64,000 nucleotides of DNA from Podospora bellae-mahoneyi. Lineage: Eukaryota; Ascomycota; Sordariomycetes; Sordariales; Podosporaceae. The stretch is taken from the NCBI RefSeq assembly GCF_035222275.1, contig NC_085886.1, positions 2,728,001 to 2,792,000 on the forward strand, written 5' to 3'. Below are positions 10,731 through 21,299 of this stretch, one piece after another. The translations under genes were made by a program, and so were the position numbers. Position 1 is the stretch's first letter, and each line of letters opens with the position of its first letter. The notes beneath the pieces were generated by a model. That model was not told where the DNA came from and made no database searches. It saw only the letters and a list, made by a program, of their open reading frames with translations.

Positions 10731-12740
10731 ACAAAAGCGGGCATGTATTGGGAGTTTCTGGCATTTTTCTGTTTCCCTCCATCTCTCGCGCTTGCTGGGT
10801 TCCGGTTCATACATGACACACATGACATGCGACACGAAGAATGGGCATGATGCAGCTTCTTCTGGAGTTTTGATTTCTGGGTCTGGAAGGGGTACGGGAA
10901 AGAGAAGGTTTTTATTTTTTCGGTCCTTGATCCTTTTTCCTTGCTCCGGATTTGCATGTGTCTAGAAGTAGCATTTCTCGTCATTCGACAGCGAAGGGAG
11001 GCAGGGGCAGCAATGAACAAAAGTGATTGCTGCGTTAGGAAGAATGATAGGAATGGATGAGGCTGTGTTTTATTTTTGCTGTTGGGTTGATGAATATAAA
11101 TTGCATGGCATGTGTGTATTGTTTTGCTGTGTATGAGTTGTGTAGGTAGGCATAAAACCACGTCGGCACTCGTGTGAGAAAGTTCGGACTGAAGTCAGTG
11201 ATCGACAATTCCAGATACCGGGGAAGATCATCATCAAGCCGCGGCTACCACAACCCACCCGCTCGACTGACAATCGCGAATCGCAACGAGCTACCCGATC
11301 TGGCGCCATCGGATGCTGAAAGATTGTTGTCGATCACTTCCTCATAGGGCTTGACGCAATCTAGAACTTAATTGACTGAACATGACGTGGGATCCCGTGC
11401 CGTTGAAGGGTCCAATATTGACCTTTTCAACACCCACTGCACCATGGATGGAAAAGTAGCAGGCAGGCTTTCGCAGGGCCACTTCCTTCGGTGAGAGGAA
11501 CATGGCATGAAAAGGGCATCATGATATCTAACACGAGGAAATGCTACCCACACTTTTGATTGGGGGGCGGGCATGCGGTTGTGTGGCAGCGATGAGTCTG
11601 TGGAAGTATAGATTTATGCACGGCGGTTAGGGGAATTTTCGCAAAGTTGACAGCCCTCCGGCATGTTGGATGTATCTGAATTCCGGGATGATTTTGGTTT
11701 ATACTTATTTGATCTTTCTCTCTTCAGACTCCACATTGAGTTCCGAGAATGGCAGTCTCGTCGTCGTCCTCTTTTGCACAGACATCTTTTCTTTTACCTG
11801 ACAAATACGTCTTGGGAAATAGAGCGCAGTGAAAATTTAGGTTGAAACATTTTATTTTCTCGTCTTTTTTGACTATTGTCCTTGGTATTTCTTTGGCTGT
11901 TCTTCCTTGGTAATTGAGGCTGTGATGTGTTTCAGTTGAGCCCACCTATCTCCTGCCAAAGGTGAAAGAACGAAGGATGGAAGCCAAGATGAGCTCTGAA
12001 ATAATGTTTCGCTCCCTGTTTACGGGGTAAACATTCTCCAGTGGCGAAAGAACCCCACACCAGAAGCCATATCTTCTCGAACAAATCTCGTTCATCATCT
12101 TCCTCTCGGCTTCGCCTGTTTGAAGCGATACATACACGTGGCCCAGCACAAAACGAACGGTCTTTAAAACGGAAGAAGCAGCTGCGGTCGGTTGTCCGGC
12201 GGAAGTTGATGCCCAAGCCAAAAAGCTAGCGTTCAGACCCTTGCTCACCTGAAAAGCTGCCAATTGCGGCCAGAAGGACGTTTTGCTGGAAGGAGAAAAA
12301 AGGTTGGGGAAGGGGTGGTGGTTAGCTCGTATGCACGGACAGGGTACCTTTTTTATGTGATGGGATGGGGTGTCGTGCTACCCCGCAGCCACATCGGAAG
12401 ATATGGGCAGCCGTGTGAGATCACGATCGGTGATGGGTGTGGAGGGGGGTGTACTGCAGATGGATGGGTTGGGACGTAAAAAGAAGCGGTGATGGTGATG
12501 GTGACTTGTTACGACTACCTCAGCCCTAAGAACTCAATAGTCCGGTCAAGGCCGAGAGAAAGACGCTATAATCATACTCCGTGAAGTGCTGGCTGGTATG
12601 GAAGTGCTGCGAACGTTCGGTGGGTTGTACGGTGGGTATTTGTGGATGAGAAACAGGGTGGACAAGCTCATATAAATCCGGAGGTCCTTCACTGCTGTGT
12701 AGATTAAAAGCTGAAAGAGAAAAAAGATTGTGATGATGAC

Positions 12741-12780
<40 letters not shown>

Positions 12781-14452
12781 GTGTGTGTTGCCAACCCGGA
12801 GTTTGGGTAGGTTGTCTCTTCTGATGGCTCTGTTGTACAAATATTTTTCTCTTGGGAAGAGCGGAAATTGGCGTCTGCATGGTGCGTCGTCTGCATGACA
12901 GGAGATATTGCAGCAGTTGGGGGTAGGACGCCCTCTACATGAGTGGCTTATACCAGGTCGTAGTGCAGCATAGCTCTCCAGTCCCCAACACGACGCCAAC
13001 TCTCTAGGTGCAGCTTCCAGCTGAGAACTTGTACGCGAGCTTTCCAATAACTTCAAAATGGGCGCGTCTCGTGGGCAAACATCTTTCGATGTGAGGGTTT
13101 ATTTGATCATGTCTGTCAGCTGACGGGGAGGCCACCTCAATGGCCAAGGAAAGGCTGAACAGAGCCTGAAAGAAAGAAAAAATAAATCAAAAAAGGCTCG
13201 GCATTGAAGCTGGGAGCGAGCGAACAGAGCTTGAATCGTGATTTGGTGGGGTCGTCGAGGATATGCCGTAGCGGTTGATCAATTTCAGGGGGTGGTTTTC
13301 TTCGCTTCTCAGTTGACAGGCAGCCTTAATCGAGGAGAACCCGGGATTTTGGGTCCGTCTCTCTGTTGTTTTCTTCCCCGGAAAATCAATGAACAGAAGG
13401 ACGAATGAAGAGACAGAAATACCCATTGCGTGCTTGAATTCTCCTGTGAGATGCTGGTCGCTGACACCAGGGCTTGCCCCCCTTTCCCTCCCGTCAAATC
13501 GATCGAGGCTGTGAGATGCAGAGGAAAAAAAAAAGGGGGGGTCGATGCGTTCAGGGTCCAAGCTGGCAAGGGTTGGAGGAGGTCTGGCCAAAGCGGGTGT
13601 GGAGAACGGGAGCTGCAGGTACGCCGACCAATGGCAGGGTTCTTAAGGACGTCGACTTTTCTTCTTTGGGACGACCTCTTCATCTCCACAGGCGCTCTGT
13701 GCGACAACAGCAAGCTCTGCGAATGACTGCAAACCTACCCACTTGGGTCCCCGAGCTGAAGGAGCAACACGTCAAGAGAGTCACATTGACAATGTAACCG
13801 ACTGTCCATCCCGCGGTGGGGTGTGTGTCCGAACCCGAGCAGCCTTCCCTCTGGTTTACTCTCTCGTCTTCACTGTTTATTTTGGGTTCTAGGAGTAGAG
13901 ATGAAGGACTGCTGTTCCGCTGTCGATGTGCCGCCGCCTGGAACAAGAACAATGTCTCAGAGACATGTGCTGTGGTGGCTTAGAATGGGTCGATGAGGCT
14001 CTCTCCCCGGGTGCTTTGCTTCCATCACGCCGCTCGTCTACGGGTACCTGATTTGGGGTTTTTGGGCTTGCCGAAGTTGCCAAAAACAGACCATCGACGA
14101 GGCCCGGAAATCGGATATTGGGTGCACTCTTGGAGCCAAGCTTTCCACGTCTCTTCTGCCTTGACCCTTGGTGTCGAAGCGCTACTACGGTGATGGCTTG
14201 GCCCACCTTCCATGGATCCAATAGTGTGCGGATGCTTCCCATGCCATGTCGGCGACGGGATTGCGGAGAGGGAGGGGGGAGTATTTACATAAGACCAGCT
14301 TCCCTGACTTCACGATGCTTTCTCTTTTTTTTTCTCTTGCTCTTCAGGGTCTTCCTCACAGCCGCGAACACGACAGTGATACCTAATCAACTAATCTACG
14401 ACAAGGCCTCTTTACTTGTCGATACATTCGTTCTTTTCGACTTTGTTGAAAT
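10731..14452. other. Long gene-poor stretch between eIF3a and the WSC gene
   Basis: This 3.7-kb stretch has no confidently coding frame on either strand. It holds a 47-bp GT tract (12742-12788), a short exon-like segment on the minus strand (12285..12249, with good acceptor and donor but no assignable start), and the WSC gene's upstream region. Minus-strand frames at 11932-12263 and 13187-13713 show no domain. An unrecognised spliced gene or noncoding RNA cannot be excluded. Confidence 0.4.
12742..12788. repeat. (GT)n microsatellite
   Basis: Long GT dinucleotide tract with one TT interruption near its right end. Confidence 0.95.
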
Positions 14453-16300
14453 ATGGCCAGCCTCAAGGCCGTGGCTGCCCTCGCGGCAGTCACCTTAATT
14501 GGTCGTGTTACCGCCACCGAGGTCTTCCTCCCACCATGCTTGGACCCCTTCCAGCCTTTCGTCTACTCGGGGTGCTTCTCCGAGGCCAGTGGCACACAGA
14601 TCCTCCCCTACCGCAGCCCGGCAACTCCTGATGACATGACCGTCGAGAAGTGCGTTGCTGAGTGCAAGGGCAATGGCTACAGGTATGCCGGTCTCGTCTA
14701 CTACGGCGTCTGCTACTGCGGTCAAACCGTGAAGGGTGACCTCACCGAGGAGTCTGAGTGCAGCTTCCCCTGCAAGGGTGATGACACCCAGATCTGCGGT
14801 GCCAACGGCAAATTCTCTATCTACCAGGACCCTACCTTCATCCCCGTTGACCAGACCACCATTGCCGACTATGATCCTCTTGGATGCTGGACCGACGACT
14901 CTCCTCAGGGGAGAGCCCTTTCCTACCGCCAGGACTCCGTCGATGGCGCCACCATGACCACTGAGAAGTGCTTGCAGGCTTGCCATGCCGGCGGTTTCCC
15001 CTTTGCCGGTACTGAGTATGGCGGTATGTATCCATCTATCCGAGGCTTCTGTCAGCAAATCTCGTGAAACTAACATGACGCAGGTGAATGCTACTGCGGT
15101 GTTGTCATTGGCAATGACACCTACTCTGCCCCCGCCTCCGAGTGCAACATGGCCTGCAACGGTGCCCCTGACGAGAAGTGCGGTGGCCCTGGTCGTCTTA
15201 ACCTCTACGCCGCCGACGAGCTTCTGTCTCTCGAGCCCTGCGGCTATGAGCCCCCCGTTGTCTCCAGCAGCTCGGAGCTCCCTGTCGTCAGCACCGTCAC
15301 CACCGAGTCCTCCACCAGCACCTCCCTTGTCGAGGAGGAGCCCACCACCAGCACCACTGTCGAGGAGCCCACCAGCACCAGCACCAGCACTCCCCTTCCT
15401 ACTCTCCCCCCTACCACCTCCACCACCGCGCCCGTGAGCACCACCTCCACCACCAGCTCCGTCTGCGTGACCACCACCGTCATCCCTCCCAAGTGCGAGT
15501 ACAAGTGCGGCAAGTGGTGCTCCAACCCCCTTCCCGACTGGGAGAACGACGCCAAGTCCTGCAAGGCCGCCTGGACCAACTGCCTCTTGCAGGTTGCCTC
15601 CTGCTTCAAGAACGCCGGCTTCCCCCAGTCTCTTGAGTGCTTCAACTTTGGCCAGTGGTGCGCCGATGTCGACGACTACTGCGTCAAGACCCCCAAGGGC
15701 AAGAAGCACGACTTTTTCGGCAAGAAGCCCCCCAAGGGAGGCAGCCCCGCCACCACCGTGACCGTCACCACCGCTTGCCCTACCGCCGCTCCCACCTCCA
15801 CCAAGCCTGCCACCACCACCAAGCCCGCGACGACCACCACCATCTGCCCCACCCCAGCGCCCACCAACATCTGCAAGCAGCCCACCAACAACTACTACGG
15901 CTACAAGCCCGGCAAGCCCGTCGGCGGGATTGACCTGCCCGTCGTGACCTGCAACGACTTGGTTTCGGACTGGCCTAGCCACCCCTTCAAGCGGTACTCG
16001 GACCCTGACACGAGAAAGTGCAAGAAGTACAGCCGCTCGACGCCGAGCACTGCCTGCCAGGACGCGTGCAAGGAGCAGTACGAGGACTGCTTGGACGTTT
16101 ATGCCGAGGGGTGCAGGAATAATAAGTTTAGGCCGAGGCAGGATAGTTACTTTCAGCAGATGGAGAAGAGGACTTTCTGGGGGGGGTGGAGCGACAGCTT
16201 TAATGGGGCGAAGGATAAGTGCAGGGCGCAGTATAACGACTGTTTGAGTGTGAATAGGAATGTGGATGTTAAGGGGAAGTGTAATAAGTTTTGCGAGTAA
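14453..16300 (+). CDS. Secreted protein with two WSC domains and a cysteine-rich C-terminus
   Basis: Exon 1 is 14453-15023, the 60-nt intron 15024-15083 and exon 2 15084-16300, giving 595 aa. The N-terminus MASLKAVAALAAVTLIG is a signal peptide. Two WSC carbohydrate-binding domains follow, at about residues 32-125 and 142-240, with their cysteine pattern (YSGCFSE, CVAECKGNGYRYAGL, CYCG; then LGCWTDD, CLQACHAGGFPFAG, ECYCG). Next comes a Thr/Ser/Pro-rich linker likely to be O-glycosylated. After it lies a CEYKCGKWCSNPLPDW segment and cysteine-rich helical-looking units to the C-terminus. There is no hydrophobic tail, so it looks secreted or wall-bound rather than a Wsc membrane sensor or GPI protein. 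The last 200 bases change sharply from C-rich to G-rich codons. The function of the C-terminal part is unknown. Confidence 0.85.
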
Positions 16301-16640
16301 AGGGGGGAGGGAAAGAGGTTGGGGGGAAAGGGGGGAGGTGTGATATGATAGGTATGGGATACAGTTCTTACGCTCTTTGGAGGTATGTGAGTTCACACGT
16401 AATTATTAATGAGATTTTTACCGTTTGTTGGTATGTTGCTGTTTCTTGTTCTTTGCGACATGATTTATTACGCAGAAAAGAGAAGCAGGGTATTGCAGGC
16501 TGTTGTGGCTGGAAAAACTGATGTGGATAAGAAATGGTGGTGTTGGGGAGAGGGTAGGTTGGCTGAAAGAAGGTGGCGGCGGTTTTAACAATATGATGGA
16601 TAATTCCGCATCCACACGCATCAATCAATAATACCTCACC
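16301..16640. other. Short intergenic stretch, nothing recognised
   Basis: 3' flank of the WSC gene up to the tRNA-His gene; a few purine-rich runs only. Confidence 0.5.
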
Positions 16641-16740
16641 GGGTGACTAGTCTAGTGGTCAGGACGCTTCGTTGTGGTTGTTTGCAAAGAAACATCACAT
16701 ACGATCCGAAGAAACCCCGGTTCGATTCCGGGGTCGCCCA
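16641..16740 (+). tRNA. tRNA-His (GTG), with a 28-nt intron
   Basis: The acceptor stem pairs GGGTGAC (16641-16647) with GTCGCCC (16733-16739); the discriminator base is A at 16740. The D-arm has AGTGGTCAGGA. The anticodon stem pairs CTTCG (16667-16671) with CGAAG (16707-16711). The loop begins TTGTGG, with anticodon GTG at 16674-16676, and the intron 16678-16705 starts after position 37. The T-arm is CCCGG-TTCGATT-CCGGG (16716-16732). A TTTT pol III terminator follows at 16745-16748. The absence of an encoded G-1 is normal for eukaryotic tRNA-His, where it is added after transcription. Confidence 0.93.
16678..16705 (+). other. tRNA-His intron
   Basis: 28 nt inserted one base 3' of the anticodon, the canonical position for nuclear tRNA introns cut by the splicing endonuclease. 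Confidence 0.88.
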
Positions 16741-18219
16741 CACCTTTTGCCCTCTCTTCATTTTTACTCCCCACTCTTCCTCTCTTTTGGTTTGGAGTTG
16801 AAGCAATCTGGAAAACACTTGCACTAGAGTTTCCTTTTTCTTCGGGGGTAGCTGCTTCCTCCACAGCATCTGATGAGGCATGCATGGCCCTGCATCTGCC
16901 GCATTATCTTCTTGACGGTGTCTCATGACATTCAAGGAAGATATCTCGACCGTTTTATCCTACCCCATCTACCTTGGCTTTCATACCCAGATCTTGCTGT
17001 CGTCTATAAGTGATGATACCAATGTCGGGAGAGTATAAGTCCTGAAGCTCTTGCAGGGGTGTGATTATGTGGTTGGTGAAAGGAAACTGTAGTTTTGTCT
17101 GATGATGTGGCTTTGTGTGTGGGAGACTAGATGTAATTCAGCGGAGAGTTTAAAAGCTAGACGCCAGGGCAGAGAAGGAAATGAGACCAGATGGAGATTA
17201 CCCAGGTCGGATATGGATATCAAGAGGGAAGAAAGTTGGGCAATGATGAGTGACGGAGAGATGAAGGGGGGAGAGAGTCACTGTCCGAGTTAATCACTAC
17301 AGAACTTAATTGTGTTGGATGTAAAGTATCGAGATGATGTTGAAGGAAGAGCAAAGAGGGTGAGCGCTAAGGTAGTTCTTGGTAACGAATTACAACCGTG
17401 TAAGGTGTTTCGAATGTACGCCTACCTACCCTGATCAGCGCCTGTTGGAACAACCCACCCAGATACTAGCAACATCTCTAGCACTCTATCTTCCAACTCT
17501 CATTCTTCCAACCCAACTACTAAGCTTTGTTTCAAGTTTGCCCCCCCCCAATGACCCCCTGCTCCGTCATAAGCAAACACCCACACGATATGTACAACTG
17601 CCCTTCCCCCCTTCTTCCAGCGAAAGTAGCGGAACTCCTCTTTCAACTAAAAGAACCCACAATCCACCAAAAGTAAACCCGTGTTCCTGCCTCTGCCTGC
17701 CTTGTGAAAACCCGGACGGAGTCTCGCTAGGATGGTTCTTCCTGGGGAGCCGGAGCGAATCTATTCGAGGAAGTAGCTACAGGCCTGTGATTGAAATCCT
17801 GGCCGGGTACGGGGTTGAAACAGTGGGTAGCTTCGCTTTTTGCCTTTTGACTGTGAGGAGACTTTGTAGAAAAACTTGACTTGAAATCAAAGGGCGAGGC
17901 GGGTGGGCATTTGGAGACTTCAGGTTCGCGCTGATCGTTGCATAGGAGGGACAGGAAAAGAAAACCACCTGCTGTGTTTCCGCCGCCTTGTGCCGAAGGA
18001 TTTCATCTGGTGGAGGAATCGCGAAATGATATTTCTGTCAACAAGAGAGGAAAAAAAGCTGTTGACATACATACCTGCACCAGTGAGAAAGCCTTGCACA
18101 ACTATTCCATAACCACACACCACTTGGTTAACTCCTACAGCATAATGTGGGTGAAAAAGAACCAGGCACCTAAAACATTTGACAACATGATTGTCTGAGG
18201 ACATGCACGTTGTAAAATA
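16741..18219. other. Intergenic stretch between the two tRNA genes
   Basis: About 1.5 kb with no domain-bearing frame. A plus-strand open stretch at about 17379-17879 lacks an ATG start and shows no recognisable protein, so it is not called. Confidence 0.45.
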
Positions 18220-18290
18220 TGCATCAGCCGTGAATCGAACACGGGGCCCATCGATGGCAACGATGGATTTTACCACTAAACCACTGATGC
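18220..18290 (-). tRNA. tRNA-Gly (GCC)
   Basis: 71-nt cloverleaf on the minus strand. GCATCAG (18290..18284) pairs with CTGATGC (18227..18221); the discriminator base is A (18220). The D-arm has AGTGGT and the anticodon loop is TTGCCAT, with GCC at 18258..18256. The T-arm is CCGTG-TTCGATT-CACGG. No intron. A TTTT terminator follows on the minus strand at 18217..18214. Confidence 0.95.
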
Positions 18291-18762
18291 TAATCTTTTG
18301 AGATGTTACATCTGTTCGGAATGTGGGTTCAACATCGACAGAGCTTGAGTCTGATGACAAACTCATGAATGGAGTCCAGAAGAGCTAACACGATGTTCAA
18401 ATACCTCCAAGACAGTAAGAAATTCGAGCTTGTATCTAATTCAAGGGGATTTTTGTACAGATATGAGCTGCACCAGTCAGATCGACAGTGCCCTTGAGAA
18501 ATTGCCTCACAGAATGCGAGACTGGACTTTCTCTCAAAAGCGAAATGACTGCTCATGTCACCCATCTTCAAGATCATTGCTTGACAGGCTTTTCCAAGCC
18601 ACCCGCCCCTCCTATTTCACTCATGCCCCTTCTCACGCATCCAAATAGATTCATAACCCAACAACAAATCTCTTTTCAATATTCCACAAGTGATATACAC
18701 AGGCAACCCCCTTCCCCCCCTCCCCCATTGCCCCCTCCCCTTCACCTCTTCTATCCTCACCC
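18291..18762. other. Intergenic stretch, nothing recognised
   Basis: 5' flank of tRNA-Gly and 3' flank of the mitoribosomal gene; pyrimidine-rich near 18700-18760. Confidence 0.45.
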
Positions 18763-19565
18763 TCATTTCTTCTTCTTCCCACCCTGCCCACCCTGCCCCG
18801 CAGCCTTCCCCTTGGCCCCCTTAGTCTGGAACACCCTCCTGCTCTTCCTCCAAGCAGACACAAACTCAGCCACACTTCCCATATCATGCTTCGGCTTCCT
18901 CATATATGTCAACCTCGCCCTCCTCGCCCTCTTCAACCTCCTCTTCACAATCTCAATCCCGGCAACGTTCCTGTTGTAAATCTTGAACCACATCTCTACT
19001 CCCACCTTGCCGATGTGGTTCCGCAGCAGCACCGCAGTGTCAATACCTGCCCTGCGGATCGAGAGACAGACACCGGCGAAGGGCTCGCCGCCGCGGCGGT
19101 GGGTGACGAGGAGGATGTCGCCTACTTTGGCGGCCTCGCGGGTGCGGGCGAAGAGGGCGGTGCGGGCGCCGGTGGGGTCGAGCTTTTTGATTTGAAGGTC
19201 GTGGAGGGCAGCAACGGGGTTGGTAGTGGAGGGGGGGGAGAGGGGCTTGCCGGCGGCGGCGAGGGGTGGGGGGTAGAGGGCGAAGGCGGAGCGGACGGAC
19301 TTGGTTTTTTTGTCGACTAGTCGGTCTGTTTTGTAGGTGTTAGCAACTAGTTGGTAGAGAGGAGGGGGTTGAGAGAGAGAGAGAGAAACATACAAAAGTT
19401 CTGGTCGGGGCCTTGTGATGGTGTTTTTGATGTAGCAGCAGCAGCAGCAGCAGCTTGAACCTCTGTCGCCAAGGAGCGGGAAAACATCTTTTGTTGTCTC
19501 GCCTGGCGGAGGAGGCTGGTCTTGAGACAGCTTAGAGGCCGTCTAGCCAGAGGGGTGACGTTCAT
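18763..19565 (-). CDS. Mitochondrial large-subunit ribosomal protein bL19m (Img1-like)
   Basis: Exon 1 is 19565..19394, the 68-nt intron 19393..19326 (GTATGT; CTAAC branch; ACAG) and exon 2 19325..18763, giving 244 aa. The N-terminus MNVTPLARRPLSCLKTS is Arg/Ser-rich without acids, as in a mitochondrial targeting peptide, followed by an Ala run coded by a GCT/GCA-type tract. The core reads KVGDILLVTHRRGGEPFAGV, CLSIRRAGIDTAVLLRN, VGVEMWFKIYN and VKRRLKRARRARLTYMR, which is the L19 fold signature (the 'GVE..F..YSP' and 'RRAKLYYLR' elements of bacterial L19). A Lys/Gly-rich tail ends in KKKK. It diverges from the adjacent mitochondrial-type gene with 340 bp between starts. Confidence 0.88.
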
Positions 19566-19905
19566 CTTGGGTGAGTGTGGTGATCTCCCGCGGGATCTCG
19601 GAGAGGGGGTTAGTTGACAACTCTACCAACCTTCACGGCTGGCTGTTTGGGGAAGAGACGTTCAAGATGGTTGAACCTGAGCCTGAATTGCGGGCTGTGA
19701 TTGGTCACAACTAGACTGCTGTGGTGGGGTGACAGGGGATTAGGTGCGGCTCCACAAAATTTTCTGACCCGCCAACCAGCAGGTGGGATTGGACGACGGT
19801 ACCGGCTTTCGAGATGTGGTGAGGAAGTTCAAGCTCTTGTGACGCTCATTTGATATACACCGCTTTGGAACCGAGGGGAGAAGCAGGCCCAAGTGCAAGT
19901 GCGCC
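19566..19905. promoter_or_regulatory. Divergent promoter with CCAAT-type boxes between two mitochondrial-protein genes
   Basis: 340 bp between bL19m (-) and the unrecognised mitochondrial protein (+). Two ATTGG boxes (reverse CCAAT) are visible near 19700 and 19787. Shared control of the two genes is an inference from the layout. Confidence 0.45.
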
Positions 19906-21173
19906 ATGTTCACGACATCGAGCGCCGGTGCCCTCAGGGCCGGAGCGAGGAGATTGGAGACGACGGTGTGTCACAATGCTAGCCTTCAGAGGAGGTTATT
20001 CTCAGTAACGTCGCAAAGAGGTACAGCACAGCACTTCTATATGATAGCTTCTTTTTGTAGAGGGGTTAAAACTGACTCTATCCCCTTACTCTAGCCGGCG
20101 GCTTCATCGTCTTCAAAAAGGGCTCCAACCCCGAGCTCCAAGAGCGCCTCGACACCCTCTACAACAAGATCGTCCTCCCCTCCTACCTCAGCCAAGAGCA
20201 GCAGCGCAAGCTCACCAAGACCAAATACAAAGAACAGCTCCGAAACGACCCCATCACCATGGAAATCGACGGCGAAATCCACAAGTTCCGCTACGTAGAT
20301 CCCACAAAGGACATTCCTAGCGCATCCAAACTAGTCAGACAGGCTGTCGAACACATGCAACACGAAGACTACCACAACCTCCACCTCGTCCTGAAAGGCT
20401 TCAAGCGCGCCAACAGAAAACTTCACGACGATCTTGCCCTTCACATTATCAGGAAAGCCCACCAAGCCGACCGCCTCGACGCTGTCATCGACTGCGCCAA
20501 ACAGGTCGAGCTGACGGGCTTCAAGCTCGACTCACCCTTGAAGCTGTCTTCCCTCCTCGTAGGGGCGCAGACAAGGGCGATCGAGTCCGGCTTTAATCCT
20601 AAGCCAGCAAAGAAGGCGCTCAAGCAGACGGAGAAAGTGATTGACTTGCTGGAATTCGAAGGCAAGAGACACCAGCCTAGCAACAGGTCCAAGACCCAGA
20701 GGCCCTTCTACCACGAGCCGATGTTCCTCGGTTTGAGACTCAACCTTGCCGCCACTCTTGCGGTAAAAGCCAGGGACGGCCAGGATGAGGACGGGAAGGT
20801 GACTCAGTACGCTGAGCAGATTGTTCACTTTTGGCCTGAAAACACTGGCATCCTCGACCTCCAGCCTGATGCTGCGTATGAGGACCCGCAAAACGTACAA
20901 TATCTCCTCGACCGCAACGAGTTCCTTTACCATGTGTCGCCTGTGCTTCATGGCTTGCAGATGGCTGCCAAGGTGGTGGACCCGGGTCTTTCGATGAAGC
21001 TTCAGAACAGGGCGGATGCGCTGGAGGACGAGATTAGACAGGCGTATGAGTGGGACGAGCGGATGCCGGCGTCGGGAGAGGTCATGTATAACTGGTTGTT
21101 TAACACGGAGGAGATGCTGGGGCGTATCAAGGCGGAGAAGAAGAAGAAGGTGGAAGCGGAAGTGAACCCATGA
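19906..21173 (+). CDS. Conserved-looking mitochondrial protein of unknown function
   Basis: Exon 1 is 19906-20020, the 74-nt intron 20021-20094 and exon 2 20095-21173, giving 397 aa. The first 38 residues, with ALRAGARRLETTVC and LQRRLFSVTSQR, look like a mitochondrial targeting peptide. The rest is mainly alpha-helical by eye, with ERLDTLYNKIVLPSYLSQEQ, then HIIRKAHQADRLDAVIDCAK and VELTGFKLDSPLKLSSLLV, suggesting PPR/TPR-like helical repeats. No transmembrane segment or catalytic motif is evident. I do not recognise the family. A fungal mitoribosome-associated or assembly protein is a plausible guess given the divergent bL19m neighbour, but this is inference. Confidence 0.75.
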
Positions 21174-21299
21174 GAGGCCCCTTTCAAAAAGAGAGGAGCA
21201 GTAAATATGATGACATATTTCCCAAACTATGTACCAGTACATATGTAAGAGTATTTACTTGTAACAATATTTCTTTTCTTTTTGGTATCGAGGTGGTTA

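Noticed and set aside
14495-16396. Very long open frame antisense to the WSC gene
   Set aside because: It mirrors the sense gene's codon bias, is Gly/Ala/Val-rich without any domain, and the sense strand holds clear WSC domains.
17379-17879. 166-codon plus-strand frame between the tRNA genes
   Set aside because: Lacks an ATG at its start and shows no domain or coding signature.
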